Shown here one piece after another: positions 6,832 through 12,955 of a stretch of DNA of 12,955 nt. Position numbers and translations under genes: made by a program. How positions within the stretch are numbered: position 1 is the first letter of the stretch; each line of letters opens with the position of its first letter. This DNA comes from an uncultured Subdoligranulum sp. (GTDB lineage Bacteria; Bacillota_A; Clostridia; Oscillospirales; Ruminococcaceae): positions 1 through 12,955 of the forward strand of contig NZ_CALADU010000157.1 of the NCBI RefSeq assembly GCF_937890665.1, in the 5' to 3' direction. The notes beneath the pieces were generated by a model. It did not search any database, was not told where the DNA came from, and saw nothing but the letters and a program-made list of their open reading frames with translations.

Positions 6832-8223
6832 TCACTTGCCCACGCAGAAGGTCTCAAAGACCTCGTCGATGGTGGCGTCGGCGGCGTCCTCGCCGGTCAG
6901 GTCGCAGAGGGCTTGCAGGGCGTCGGTCAGGCAGACCGCCACCGCGTCCAGCCCAAAGCCGTCCCGGTTGGCTTGCAGCGCTTCCGCCACGGCGTCCCGG
7001 GCCCGGGTGGCGGCGGCCAACTGCCGAGCGCTGCAAAGCTGCCCGGCCCGGGGGTCCAGTTTGGCGGTGCCCAACAGGGCCGCCACCGCCGCCGAAAGAG
7101 GCTGCAAACTGGCGGCGTCCTTGGCGCAGAGGGTCAAAACTTGTTTGAAATAGGGGGCCAGCGCGGTCTGGGCGGCCTCGGTGGATTCGGCCAAGTCCTG
7201 CTTGTTCAGGATGGCCAGCGCCGGCCGGCCTTGGCAGCGGCGGGCAATGTCCAGATCGGCCTCGTCCAGCGGCTGGGCGGCATCAAATACCGCCAGCACC
7301 AGCCCCGCTTCGTCCAGCTTCTTCCAACTGCGGCGGATGCCCTCCGCCTCGATGGCGTCGCCGTCGGCGCCTACCTCCCGCACCCCGGCGGTGTCAAACA
7401 GGTTCAGCCGGATCTCCCCCAACTGGACCGCCTGCTCCACGATGTCCCGGGTGGTGCCTGCCACCGGCGTTACGATGGCCCGGTCAAACCCGGCCAACAG
7501 ATTCAACAGGGTGCTTTTGCCCACGTTGGGCCGTCCCAACAGCACGCAGTCCACCCCGTGGCGCAGCACCGCCCCGGCGCCGTACCCGGCGATCAGGTCG
7601 TCCAGCTCGGCTTTCTGGGCCAGCAGCGTGCCGGTCAGCGCCGCGTCGGACAGCTCGGGGACATCCTCCTCGGGGTAGTCCACCCAAGCGGTCAGGTGGG
7701 CGTTCAGGCTTTGCAGCGCCGTCTGGATGCCGCCAATGCGTTTGGCCAGCCGCCCGTCCAAGGCGGATTTGGCCAGCGCTGCCCCCTGCCGTCCGTTGGC
7801 CGCAATGACTTCCATCACGGCTTCGGCCTGCGTCAGGGACAGCTTGCCGTGTTCCAGCGCCCGGCGGGTAAATTCCCCCGGTCCGGCAGGGGCCGCCCCC
7901 GCCAACAGCAGCGCTTCCAATAAGCCGTCGGCCATGGCGGTGCCGCCGTGGACCGACAGCTCGATCACATCCTCCCCGGTGTAGGAGTGGGGCGCCCGGT
8001 AGAACAACGCTACCGTTTCGTCCATCTCCTCCCCCCGCAGGTGGTAGTGGCCCAGCATGGCGGTGTATCCTTTGGCGTCCGCCACCCGGCGGCCCTGCCG
8101 TACCGGCACAAACACCTTCTCCACAATGGGATAGGCGTCCGGCCCCGATACCCGGATCACCGCCAGACCGCCCTCCCCCGGCGGGGTGGCCAGCGCACAG
8201 ATGGTCTGCTCTAAACGGTCCAT
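6832..8223 (-). CDS. mnmE: tRNA modification GTPase MnmE (TrmE)
   Basis: This 463-residue GTPase partners MnmG in modifying uridine 34 of tRNA. The N-terminal domain (about 1-120) starts ICALATPPGEGGLAVIRVSG, the formyl-tetrahydrofolate binding fold. The helical domain is split around an inserted G domain with G1 GRPNVGKS (230-237), G2 GTTRD (256-260), G3 DTAG (277-280) and G4 NKQD (340-343). The C-terminus FCVGK carries the conserved cysteine (C460). All key motifs are present. The ATG has AAGGAG six to seven bases upstream. The 147-base gap to aroD has an AT-rich stretch (TATATT near 8248-8257, read on the minus strand) that may serve as a -10, but I see no good -35. The next gene starts 13 bases after the stop. 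Confidence 0.97.
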   Translation of the reverse strand: MDRLEQTICALATPPGEGGLAVIRVSGPDAYPIVEKVFVPVRQGRRVADAKGYTAMLGHYHLRGEEMDETVALFYRAPHSYTGEDVIELSVHGGTAMADGLLEALLLAGAAPAGPGEFTRRALEHGKLSLTQAEAVMEVIAANGRQGAALAKSALDGRLAKRIGGIQTALQSLNAHLTAWVDYPEEDVPELSDAALTGTLLAQKAELDDLIAGYGAGAVLRHGVDCVLLGRPNVGKSTLLNLLAGFDRAIVTPVAGTTRDIVEQAVQLGEIRLNLFDTAGVREVGADGDAIEAEGIRRSWKKLDEAGLVLAVFDAAQPLDEADLDIARRCQGRPALAILNKQDLAESTEAAQTALAPYFKQVLTLCAKDAASLQPLSAAVAALLGTAKLDPRAGQLCSARQLAAATRARDAVAEALQANRDGFGLDAVAVCLTDALQALCDLTGEDAADATIDEVFETFCVGK

Positions 8224-8317
8224 AGAAAGCTCCTTGTATGTTGCATAATATATAAAGGTAAGAGAATGGGGCGCCCGAACCCCCGTGACGGGAATGTTCT
8301 GGGCTTTTTGTTTGGAG

Positions 8318-8351
8318 TTTCTTTGCCCACTTTCTTTGCAAAGAAAGTGGG
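8318..8351. repeat. 26-bp perfect palindrome with a direct repeat, in the aroD-mnmE gap
   Basis: Bases 8326-8351 form a perfect palindrome (CCCACTTTCTTTG and its complement), and TTTCTTTGC occurs twice (8318-8326 and 8331-8339). Neither strand has a T tract right after it, so it is not a classic terminator. Elements of this look recur in intergenic regions of other bacteria in my memory, so a dispersed repeat is my guess. The rest of the gap (8224-8317) holds only the mnmE ribosome binding site and an AT-rich stretch. Confidence 0.6.
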
Positions 8352-8370
8352 TTTAAAAACCTCGCCCTTC

Positions 8371-9099
8371 TTACCCCAAATCGGCTTCGGTCAATCCTTT
8401 GGCGCGCAGCTTGGCGGCCGGGGGCTGGCCCGGCGCGCTGGCCGCCGACAAGGTGCCGAAGGTGGCCGCGCTGCCGAACGGCCCGCCGCAGTACCGGGTC
8501 GCCGCGCCGTCCCGGCCCATGCTCATCGTGATCAGCACAGCCTCGGGGCGGGCATCGTGGACCTCCGCCGTGGCCAGCAGCAAGGCCGCCGCATCTGCCC
8601 GGTTATGGGGCATCACCGCCAGTTTGGCAATGTCCGCCCCGGCGTCCAGCATGCCGTGCAGTGCTTCGGTCATGGCGTGGCGGTCCGGCGTGCCGTCAAA
8701 GTGATGCTCGCTGAACAGCGCTGCCGCCCCAGCCCGTTTCGCCGCATCCCGCAGGGTGCGTACCACCCGGGCGTCGGTCCGCCACTGGATGTCCAGCGCA
8801 TCCACACCCCCTTGGGCCAATAAAGCCAGCCCGGCTTCTTGGTAGGTGTCGTCGTCCAGCGGCACCTCTCCCCCCTCTTGGGAGGTGCGGATCGTCACAA
8901 TCAGCGGTTTGCGTACCGTCTGCCGGACCAGTGCCAGCCCGGACAGCCAGTCCCCCTGCCGCAGCGGGTCCAGCCGCAGCTCCACCACATCCGCCTCGGG
9001 GGCGGCCTGAGCGGCGCGGGCCTGCGCCGTCAACGCCTCCAGCGTGTGGGCGAACAGCGGCACAATGATGCAGGGCGTTTCGGGATTCAGATGCAGCAT
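8371..9099 (-). CDS. aroD: 3-dehydroquinate dehydratase, type I (shikimate pathway)
   Basis: The product has 242 residues, close to the usual length for the type I enzyme (about 250), which turns 3-dehydroquinate into 3-dehydroshikimate through a Schiff base. Visible are ADVVELRLDP (36-45) with substrate-binding E40 and R42, SEHHFDGTP (130-138) with the catalytic His at H132, IAKLAVMP (157-164) with Schiff-base lysine K159, TMSMGRDG (191-198), R202 and the SAPGQ loop with Q225. I chose the start at 9099-9097 because AAAGGAG lies 8 bases upstream; an in-frame ATG 17 codons earlier lies between the -10 element and that site and would begin upstream of or at the transcript start. It has its own promoter, and no other shikimate gene is in the window, so it appears to stand alone. 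Confidence 0.95.
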   Translation of the reverse strand: MLHLNPETPCIIVPLFAHTLEALTAQARAAQAAPEADVVELRLDPLRQGDWLSGLALVRQTVRKPLIVTIRTSQEGGEVPLDDDTYQEAGLALLAQGGVDALDIQWRTDARVVRTLRDAAKRAGAAALFSEHHFDGTPDRHAMTEALHGMLDAGADIAKLAVMPHNRADAAALLLATAEVHDARPEAVLITMSMGRDGAATRYCGGPFGSAATFGTLSAASAPGQPPAAKLRAKGLTEADLG

Positions 9100-9138
9100 G
9101 AGGAAGGCTCCTTTGTCGTACAGACGGCTTTTTGTTGT

Positions 9139-9167
9139 ATTGTACCACAATTTAAAAAAACTGTAAA
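9139..9167 (-). promoter_or_regulatory. aroD promoter
   Basis: On the minus strand TTTACA (9167-9162) and TACAAT (9144-9139) are separated by exactly 17 bases, 40 bases before the aroD start. Both hexamers match the sigma-A consensus at five of six positions. It is back to back with the patatin gene promoter. Confidence 0.8.
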
Positions 9168-9182
9168 TTCGCGGTTCTTCCC

Positions 9183-9211
9183 TTGCACCGCGCCCCGCTG
9201 CGCGTTACAAT
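9183..9211 (+). promoter_or_regulatory. Promoter of the patatin-like gene
   Basis: TTGCAC (9183-9188) and TACAAT (9206-9211) are 17 bases apart, 26 bases before the ATG. The -35 is moderate and the -10 good. The -35 element is 15 bases from the -35 of the divergent aroD promoter, so the two may share control. Confidence 0.7.
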
Positions 9212-9236
9212 AAAAGTCTTAGGGAGGTATTTTCTT

Positions 9237-10109
9237 ATGAAAAACTTCGCAATGCCGCAAAGCGCTGCTCTGTTGTTGGAGGGCGGCTCGCTGCGCGGTC
9301 TATACACGGCGGGGGCGCTGGATACCCTGATGGAAGAGGACCTCTACTTCCCGGCGGTAGCCGGCGTCAGTGCCGGGGCGCTGAACGGCGTCAACTATGT
9401 GGCCCACGAACTGGGCCGGTCGGCCAGCATCAACCTGCGCTACCGCAAAGACCCCCGGTACTTCGGACCGATGGCGGCTTTCAACGGGGGCAGTCTGTTC
9501 GGGCTGAACTTCATGCTGCGGGACATCCCGCAGATGGTCCCCTTCGACAGCGAGACCTTCTACCATGGCGGACAGCGGATGGTGGCGGTGGCCACCTGCC
9601 TGCAAACCGGCAAGGCGGCCTATTTTGAAAAAGGCAAGACCGACTTCGATTTTCTGGATGCGGTGCGGGCCTCGGCCAGTTTGCCTCTGGTCTCAGTGCC
9701 GGTGCATATCGGAAAATTCAGCTATCTGGACGGCGGCTGCTCCTGCCCCATTCCGCTGGAATGGGCCCAGACCGAAGGCTTTGCCAAAATCGTCATCATC
9801 ACCACCCGGCACAAGGGCTTCCGCAAAACGATGCCCGGCCAGCGGATGATCAACCTGTACGATGACTTTTACGGCGACAAAACCTTGTTCTTGGCCACGC
9901 TGCTCACGCAGGAGGTGCGCTACAACGCCCTGATGGACCAAATCGACGCGCTGGAAGAAGCGGGCAAGATCTTTGTGCTGCGCCCCGCCCAACCCATCGA
10001 GATCGGCCGTTTCGAAAAGAACACCGAACGGCTGCTGGACCTCTACAACCGGGGCCGCCGCGAGATGCGGGACCAACTGGACGCCCTGCAAACCTATCTG
10101 GAAGCATGA
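9237..10109 (+). CDS. Patatin-like phospholipase (YjjU/RssA type)
   Basis: The 290-residue protein has the patatin fold signature for a Ser-Asp dyad lipid acyl hydrolase. The oxyanion loop GGSLRG is at 16-21, the nucleophile elbow GVSAG at 43-47 with Ser45, and the DGG motif at 165-167 with catalytic Asp165. There is no signal peptide and no membrane segment, so it is expected in the cytosol. The overall pattern (LLLEGGSLRGLYTAGALD and ASASLPLVSVPV) resembles the E. coli YjjU group of putative esterases; substrate is unknown. I chose ATG 9237 because AGGGAGG lies 9 bases upstream; an in-frame ATG at 9183 sits within the -35 region. It is divergent from aroD with back-to-back promoters, and a strong bidirectional terminator directly follows the stop. 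Confidence 0.92.
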   Translation: MKNFAMPQSAALLLEGGSLRGLYTAGALDTLMEEDLYFPAVAGVSAGALNGVNYVAHELGRSASINLRYRKDPRYFGPMAAFNGGSLFGLNFMLRDIPQMVPFDSETFYHGGQRMVAVATCLQTGKAAYFEKGKTDFDFLDAVRASASLPLVSVPVHIGKFSYLDGGCSCPIPLEWAQTEGFAKIVIITTRHKGFRKTMPGQRMINLYDDFYGDKTLFLATLLTQEVRYNALMDQIDALEEAGKIFVLRPAQPIEIGRFEKNTERLLDLYNRGRREMRDQLDALQTYLEA

Positions 10110-10149
10110 AAAAAGCCAGACGCCGGAAAATTCCGGCGTCTGGCTTTTT
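10110..10149. terminator. Bidirectional terminator between the patatin and DUF4230 genes
   Basis: A 17-bp stem (10110-10126 with 10133-10149, loop AAAATT) has A tracts on the left and T tracts on the right, so it works for the plus-strand patatin gene and the minus-strand DUF4230 operon. It lies directly between the two stop codons (10109 and 10151). Confidence 0.93.
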
Positions 10150-10150
10150 G

Positions 10151-10783
10151 TTAGGGTGCATCACTGTTGGTTGGTGTGGGGCTGGAAGGAGGTTCAGGCA
10201 GTGCCTGTCCGGCGGTATCCTGCCACTGGATGGTGTAGCTTTGCCCAGAAGCCTCGGATAGGTTGTGAATGTATTCTTCCAGCAGCTGCTGAACTCGCTG
10301 TCGGGCCATGGTCAGTAAGGTGGTATCCTGCGCAGCGGCTTCTTCCATGTTTTTCTGAGCGGCAGCAAAAGCTTCGGTCTGGTCATCTGCGGTAACCTTG
10401 GCAGAGCCATCGGCTACAATGTAGCAATCTTCTTTCAATGTGGTTTGGTCTACCTTGCAGCCTAACACGGTGGCTTCTGGCAGTGCGATGGAAACAGTAT
10501 CGCCGTTTACCTCGATGGCAACATTGGCGGTGTCAATGCCCAGTTTGACAATGCCCCCATACTCGATCCAAAATTCCTTGTCTTTGCTCCAGAACAGGAA
10601 GGATTCCGCGTCCTCCTCGTAGAATTTGGCCACGTTATGGTAGTAGCACTCCATTACCGACAATTCGCAGATCGCCTTCATTTGGGAAACCCGCGGCGTC
10701 AGGTCTGACTCGGGTTTCGGGGTACCGCAAGCGTTCAGCAGCAACATCGGGATCGCAAGTAGGCCGATCAACCCTTTTTTCAT
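10151..10783 (-). CDS. DUF4230-type lipoprotein
   Basis: The 210-residue product opens with a lipoprotein-type signal: MKKG, a hydrophobic stretch and LLNAC with Cys19 as the likely lipidated residue. Asn at the -2 position is unusual for a lipobox. The mature part contains VKLGIDTANVAIEV, then VSIALPEATVLGC, a pattern matching the core of DUF4230 (an extracytoplasmic family of unknown function), followed by a helical segment (about 135-185) and a Pro/Ser/Thr-rich end. It is 20 bases downstream of a second gene of the same type, preceded by a perfect AAAGGAGG, so the two form an operon. The stop abuts the bidirectional terminator shared with the patatin gene. The family call rests on pattern recognition; the function is unknown. 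Confidence 0.8.
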   Translation of the reverse strand: MKKGLIGLLAIPMLLLNACGTPKPESDLTPRVSQMKAICELSVMECYYHNVAKFYEEDAESFLFWSKDKEFWIEYGGIVKLGIDTANVAIEVNGDTVSIALPEATVLGCKVDQTTLKEDCYIVADGSAKVTADDQTEAFAAAQKNMEEAAAQDTTLLTMARQRVQQLLEEYIHNLSEASGQSYTIQWQDTAGQALPEPPSSPTPTNSDAP

Positions 10784-10803
10784 AATCGGTTCCTCCTTTT
10801 GCC

Positions 10804-11394
10804 TTACTGAACGGTAAGGGTGTAGTCAGGGTTACTCTGACTCACCAGTGGTTGGGTTAATGCTTCCACTGCATTGCGCGCATTCTGGTGGGCCAAGGTC
10901 AAAATGGCCGTTTGACTGGAAACCTCCTGCAGGACATCGGCCTCACAAAGTTTCAGTGCTTGCTCCGACACGGTAGCGGTTTCGGTTTTTTTGTCCACAA
11001 AAATGTAATCCAGCGTGGCAGGATCTACCGCTGTGTCAGTAACGGTTACTTCTGGCAGCGTGATTACCACGGTCTTGGCTGTGTCGTCTACCGCAATCTG
11101 GGTTTGGCTGAAGTCGATGCCGGCTTCCACAGTGGCCTGATAGGATACGTAGTAGTCCACTTTATCGGGGGATTTTTCGTCCAGTGCCTTTGCCACGCCA
11201 TTATAGACAGTACGATAGGTGGAAAACTCGCTGGTGTTAATGATTTTGGACAGCGTGGATACTGTGAGTATTTTTGCTTCCGAGGTGTCGGAAACCATTA
11301 GACGGATACAGCTCACAATACCGAAGATCAGTACCACCAATAAGACGGCTGCGCTCACCATTCTTTTGGGGGTTATTTTGATTTTTACTTTCAT
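10804..11394 (-). CDS. DUF4230-type membrane-anchored protein
   Basis: The 196-residue product starts with a basic stretch (MKVKIKITPKR), then a hydrophobic segment (12-28). The segment ends IVSC at 26-29, which fits a lipobox, so it may be a lipoprotein anchored at Cys29 or a single-pass membrane protein. The outer domain carries VEAGIDFSQTQIAV and VVITLPEVTV, which align with VKLGIDTANVAIEV and VSIALPEATV in the downstream gene, so the two are paralogues. Helices rich in Ala/Gln (about 145-180) follow. I chose ATG 11394 because GGAGG lies six bases upstream; the in-frame ATG at 11409 overlaps that site. It is first in the two-gene operon behind a good sigma-A promoter. GC looks lower here than in the housekeeping genes. 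Function unknown. Confidence 0.8.
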   Translation of the reverse strand: MKVKIKITPKRMVSAAVLLVVLIFGIVSCIRLMVSDTSEAKILTVSTLSKIINTSEFSTYRTVYNGVAKALDEKSPDKVDYYVSYQATVEAGIDFSQTQIAVDDTAKTVVITLPEVTVTDTAVDPATLDYIFVDKKTETATVSEQALKLCEADVLQEVSSQTAILTLAHQNARNAVEALTQPLVSQSNPDYTLTVQ

Positions 11395-11488
11395 ATAGGA
11401 CCTCCTCATTTTTTAGAACTCCACAAAAGAAATGGATTTTTTGGCGCAAGGATTCTCCAAAATTTGATAAAAACCAATTCTGTGTTTT

Positions 11489-11517
11489 ATTATAATGTGA
11501 AAATGAGAAGGATTCAA
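11489..11517 (-). promoter_or_regulatory. Promoter of the DUF4230 operon
   Basis: On the minus strand TTGAAT (11517-11512) and a consensus TATAAT (11494-11489) are 17 bases apart. A leader of about 88 bases follows before the first gene; I see no riboswitch or strong hairpin in it. Confidence 0.8.
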
Positions 11518-11540
11518 TAGAGAAAATTGAGATAAGAAGA

Positions 11541-11579
11541 AAACAAAAAAGCGAATGCGGTTTTCCGCATTCGCTTTTT
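11541..11579 (-). terminator. Terminator of the alpha/beta hydrolase gene
   Basis: A 15-bp stem (11546-11560 with 11565-11579, loop of four bases) is followed on the minus strand by TTTTTTGTTTT. It lies 12 bases after the hydrolase stop and upstream of the DUF4230 promoter, so the two units are separate. Confidence 0.92.
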
Positions 11580-11591
11580 GACAAGGAAAAA

Positions 11592-12542
11592 TCAGGAAAG
11601 GCAGTCCCGCAAAAACTCTGTCACAGCCTTCTCGTAGGCGGGGGTGTCCACATAGTAGGCCACGGCGTGTCCTGCCCCGGGAATGGTTACCAACTTTTTG
11701 GAACTGGCGCAGGCGTCGTAGTTGGCCTGACTCATCGCGGCGGGCACAAAGTCGTCGGCGTCGCCATGGATAAAGAGGACCGGCAAGGTGGTTTTGGACA
11801 GCGCCTGCCGGCAGTCGGCATCCTCGGGATCAAAGTGACCAAATACCAGTGTGCCTAACCGACCAATGGTGGAGATGGGCCCTACCGGCGCGTGGGGCAG
11901 CGTTTGAGCCAGCACCTTGCGGCAGATGTCGTGGGGGCTGGTGTAACCGCAGTCCGCAATGATGCCCCGCACTGTGGGGGGCAGATCCAAGCCGCCGGCC
12001 AGCAGCACGGTGGACGCGCCCATCGAAACACCCATCAAAAAGAGCGGGGTCTCGGGGCCAAAATGTTTGTAGGCCCAAAAAGCCCAAGCGCGGCAGTCGT
12101 AGCGTTCCTTTACGCCCATGGTGATGGTGTGTCCCCCGCTGGCGCCGTGGCTGCGCTGGTCGGGCAGCAGGACGTTGTAGCCCAGCTTTTTGCACAGCGT
12201 GTAGCCGCCCATGCCGTCCCGGCGGGCAAAGCCCTTGTATCCGTGGAAGATGATGGCCACCGGCGCGCCGTCGGCGTGATGATAGTACCGCGCGGCCAGC
12301 AAAGTGCCGTCGTCCGCGGTGATCTGTACCGGTTCATAGGGGGCCGCGGCCAAAGCCTCGGCGTCCTTTTTCAGTTGGGCGCCGTAGGGCAGCGTCTTGG
12401 ACATTTCCTCGGCGGCGGTATCCTCGGGCTGCGCCGCATGGTAGAACCAAAGCCGATAAATCCCGTAGGCCGCTCCCAGTACCGAAGCCGCTGCCGCAGC
12501 CGTGGCGGCCGCCCCGGCCGCGACCAGATGTCTTTTTTTCAT
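11592..12542 (-). CDS. Membrane-anchored alpha/beta hydrolase (serine esterase or lipase-like)
   Basis: The 316-residue protein has an N-terminal signal-anchor (MKKRH, then an Ala-rich hydrophobic stretch to about residue 33), placing the catalytic domain outside the membrane. The hydrolase fold is clear: HGYKG (100-104, oxyanion region), DQRSHGASGGH (128-138), nucleophile elbow GVSMG (171-175) with Ser173, HGDADDFVP (259-267) with the probable catalytic Asp263, and GAGHA with His292. This is the BAAT/Yqkd-like group of alpha/beta hydrolases; substrate cannot be told from sequence. I chose ATG 12542 because CGAGGT precedes it and a promoter lies about 45 bases upstream; the open frame runs 60 codons further but across that promoter. 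The gene is monocistronic, with its own promoter and terminator. Confidence 0.9.
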   Translation of the reverse strand: MKKRHLVAAGAAATAAAAASVLGAAYGIYRLWFYHAAQPEDTAAEEMSKTLPYGAQLKKDAEALAAAPYEPVQITADDGTLLAARYYHHADGAPVAIIFHGYKGFARRDGMGGYTLCKKLGYNVLLPDQRSHGASGGHTITMGVKERYDCRAWAFWAYKHFGPETPLFLMGVSMGASTVLLAGGLDLPPTVRGIIADCGYTSPHDICRKVLAQTLPHAPVGPISTIGRLGTLVFGHFDPEDADCRQALSKTTLPVLFIHGDADDFVPAAMSQANYDACASSKKLVTIPGAGHAVAYYVDTPAYEKAVTEFLRDCLS

Positions 12543-12584
12543 AATAAGTACCTCGTGTGGAGCCAGACAGGTGCTCCCTGCCTT

Positions 12585-12613
12585 AGTATAGCAAAATGGA
12601 ACGGAATGTGCAA
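12585..12613 (-). promoter_or_regulatory. Promoter of the alpha/beta hydrolase gene
   Basis: On the minus strand TTGCAC (12613-12608) and TATACT (12590-12585) are 17 bases apart, and TGC directly before the -10 makes it an extended -10. It lies 43 bases before the ATG, which supports the short form of the protein. Confidence 0.78.
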
Positions 12614-12716
12614 TGTTGCCCGCCGCCACGGCAACCCTTTCCCTTTGGCACCGGCCTTTGCACGATACAAAGACCCCGCCCCCCGCAGAAAAAGTCCGCC
12701 CCCGCAAAAAAATCAT

Positions 12717-12745
12717 TTGCATTTTCCCGCAGAGTTTGGTATACT
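12717..12745 (+). promoter_or_regulatory. tRNA-Arg promoter
   Basis: TTGCAT (12717-12722) and TATACT (12740-12745) are exactly 17 bases apart with TGG before the -10 (extended -10). The tRNA begins 39 bases after the -10. The stretch between this and the hydrolase promoter (12614-12716) holds only a six-base inverted repeat (GTTGCC/GGCAAC) and nothing I can name. Confidence 0.8.
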
Positions 12746-12784
12746 ATATAAGTTCCCGATATCCCGGAAACACAAATACAATGT

Positions 12785-12861
12785 GCGGTCGTAGCTCAGC
12801 TGGATAGAGCGTTGGACTCCGACTCCAAAGGCCAGAGGTTCGAATCCCCCCGGCCGCACCA
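12785..12861 (+). tRNA. tRNA-Arg, anticodon CCG (reads CGG), CCA encoded
   Basis: The cloverleaf folds by eye. The acceptor arm GCGGTCG pairs with CGGCCGC (12851-12857), with discriminator A and encoded CCA to 12861. The D arm is GCTC/GAGC. The anticodon arm TTGGA/TCCAA holds loop CTCCGAC, giving anticodon CCG at 12819-12821. The variable loop is five bases and the T loop is TTCGAAT. The T stem reads AGAGG against CCCCC, so only three of five pairs are Watson-Crick, with two A-C mismatches. It has a sigma-A promoter 40 bases upstream and a terminator 3 bases downstream, so it is a single tRNA unit. Confidence 0.95.
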
Positions 12862-12863
12862 AT

Positions 12864-12898
12864 AAGCGTGCTATGATACTGTATCGTAGCACGCTTTT
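12864..12898 (+). terminator. Terminator after tRNA-Arg
   Basis: A 15-bp stem (12864-12878 with 12882-12896, one T-G pair, loop CTG) ends in TTTT and begins three bases after the CCA. The T tract is short but the stem is strong, consistent with a single-tRNA transcript. Confidence 0.8.
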
Positions 12899-12913
12899 CG
12901 TTTCATATAAGAA

Positions 12914-12932
12914 CCACAAGCTATGCTTGTGG
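12914..12932. repeat. Short hairpin near the right edge
   Basis: CCACAAGC (12914-12921) pairs with GCTTGTGG (12925-12932) around a TAT loop. No T tract follows on either strand. It may belong to the next unit beyond the window; nothing else is recognisable in 12899-12955. Confidence 0.4.
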
Positions 12933-12955
12933 GCGAATATAGCACGAGCGTTGAT

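Noticed and set aside
4863..7148. Plus-strand open frame of 761 codons
   Set aside because: It lies antisense to mnmG, the DUF3592-like gene and mnmE, all strongly supported. It is rich in G, Q, H and V with no domain, as expected for GC-rich antisense frames.
6571..7923. Plus-strand open frame of 450 codons opposite mnmE
   Set aside because: It is antisense to a complete MnmE with all G motifs; composition is typical of shadow frames.
8275..8300. Small inverted repeat CCCG/CGGG near the mnmE leader
   Set aside because: The stem is only four or five bases and no T tract follows, so it is not supported as a regulatory hairpin.
9183..9236. Earlier ATG for the patatin-like gene at 9183
   Set aside because: It overlaps the -35 element and has no ribosome binding site, while the ATG at 9237 has AGGGAGG at the right distance.
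12543..12722. N-terminal extension of the hydrolase by 60 codons
   Set aside because: It crosses the extended -10 promoter at 12585-12613, has no hydrophobic leader, and the inner ATG has a ribosome binding site and gives a signal anchor.
12713..12919. Minus-strand open frame of 68 codons across the tRNA, with RPGGFEPLAFGVGVQRS
   Set aside because: This is the reverse complement of the tRNA-Arg gene; such peptides are a well-known spurious annotation. The tRNA explains the sequence fully.
1..12955. CRISPR array, prophage, insertion sequence or toxin-antitoxin pair
   Set aside because: No regularly spaced direct repeats, transposase or integrase motifs, or paired small toxin-like genes are visible on either strand.

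Overview
The window reads as the chromosome of a GC-rich, Gram-positive gut-type clostridium. An Oscillospiraceae/Ruminococcaceae member such as a Gemmiger, Subdoligranulum or Faecalibacterium relative is my best guess, but this is inferred from gene content and style, not from a search. The reasons are the Firmicutes block mnmE-mnmG-rsmG-noc-parA-parB, strong AGGAGG ribosome binding sites, sigma-A type promoters, lipoprotein-style leaders, and high GC in the housekeeping genes.

Region by region: (1) 1-4428, minus strand, is the chromosome-segregation and translation block. It holds the 5' half of serS, then parB (spo0J), parA (soj), noc and rsmG. Two perfect parS sites lie in it, one between noc and parA and one inside the rsmG start region. 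(2) 4425-8223, minus strand, holds mnmG, a small two-helix membrane protein and mnmE. MnmE and MnmG together modify the wobble uridine of several tRNAs. mnmG and rsmG overlap by an ATGA. (3) 8371-9211 holds aroD (minus), back-to-back with a patatin-like phospholipase (plus) whose promoter faces away. (4) 10110-11517 starts with a bidirectional terminator that separates the patatin gene from a tandem pair of DUF4230-type envelope proteins (minus), which appear lower in GC than the rest. (5) 11541-12955 holds a membrane-anchored alpha/beta hydrolase (minus) with its own promoter and terminator, then a tRNA-Arg(CCG) gene (plus) with promoter, encoded CCA and terminator.

The ParABS/Noc part is the most interesting. 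The parS site between noc and parA is the centre of a 36-bp perfect palindrome (2490-2525). In the direction of transcription this palindrome is followed by six T residues, so the same DNA looks like both a ParB loading site and an intrinsic terminator. Its outer arms carry TTCCCGGG, resembling half of the Noc binding site. The Noc protein lacks the usual N-terminal amphipathic helix region and carries an Ala/Pro-rich C-terminal tail of about 65 residues. The usual oriC-side neighbours of mnmE (jag, yidC, rnpA, rpmH, dnaA) are absent and aroD takes their place, so the ancestral gene order is broken here. I found no CRISPR array, prophage or insertion sequence, and no gene-free stretch longer than about 245 bases.
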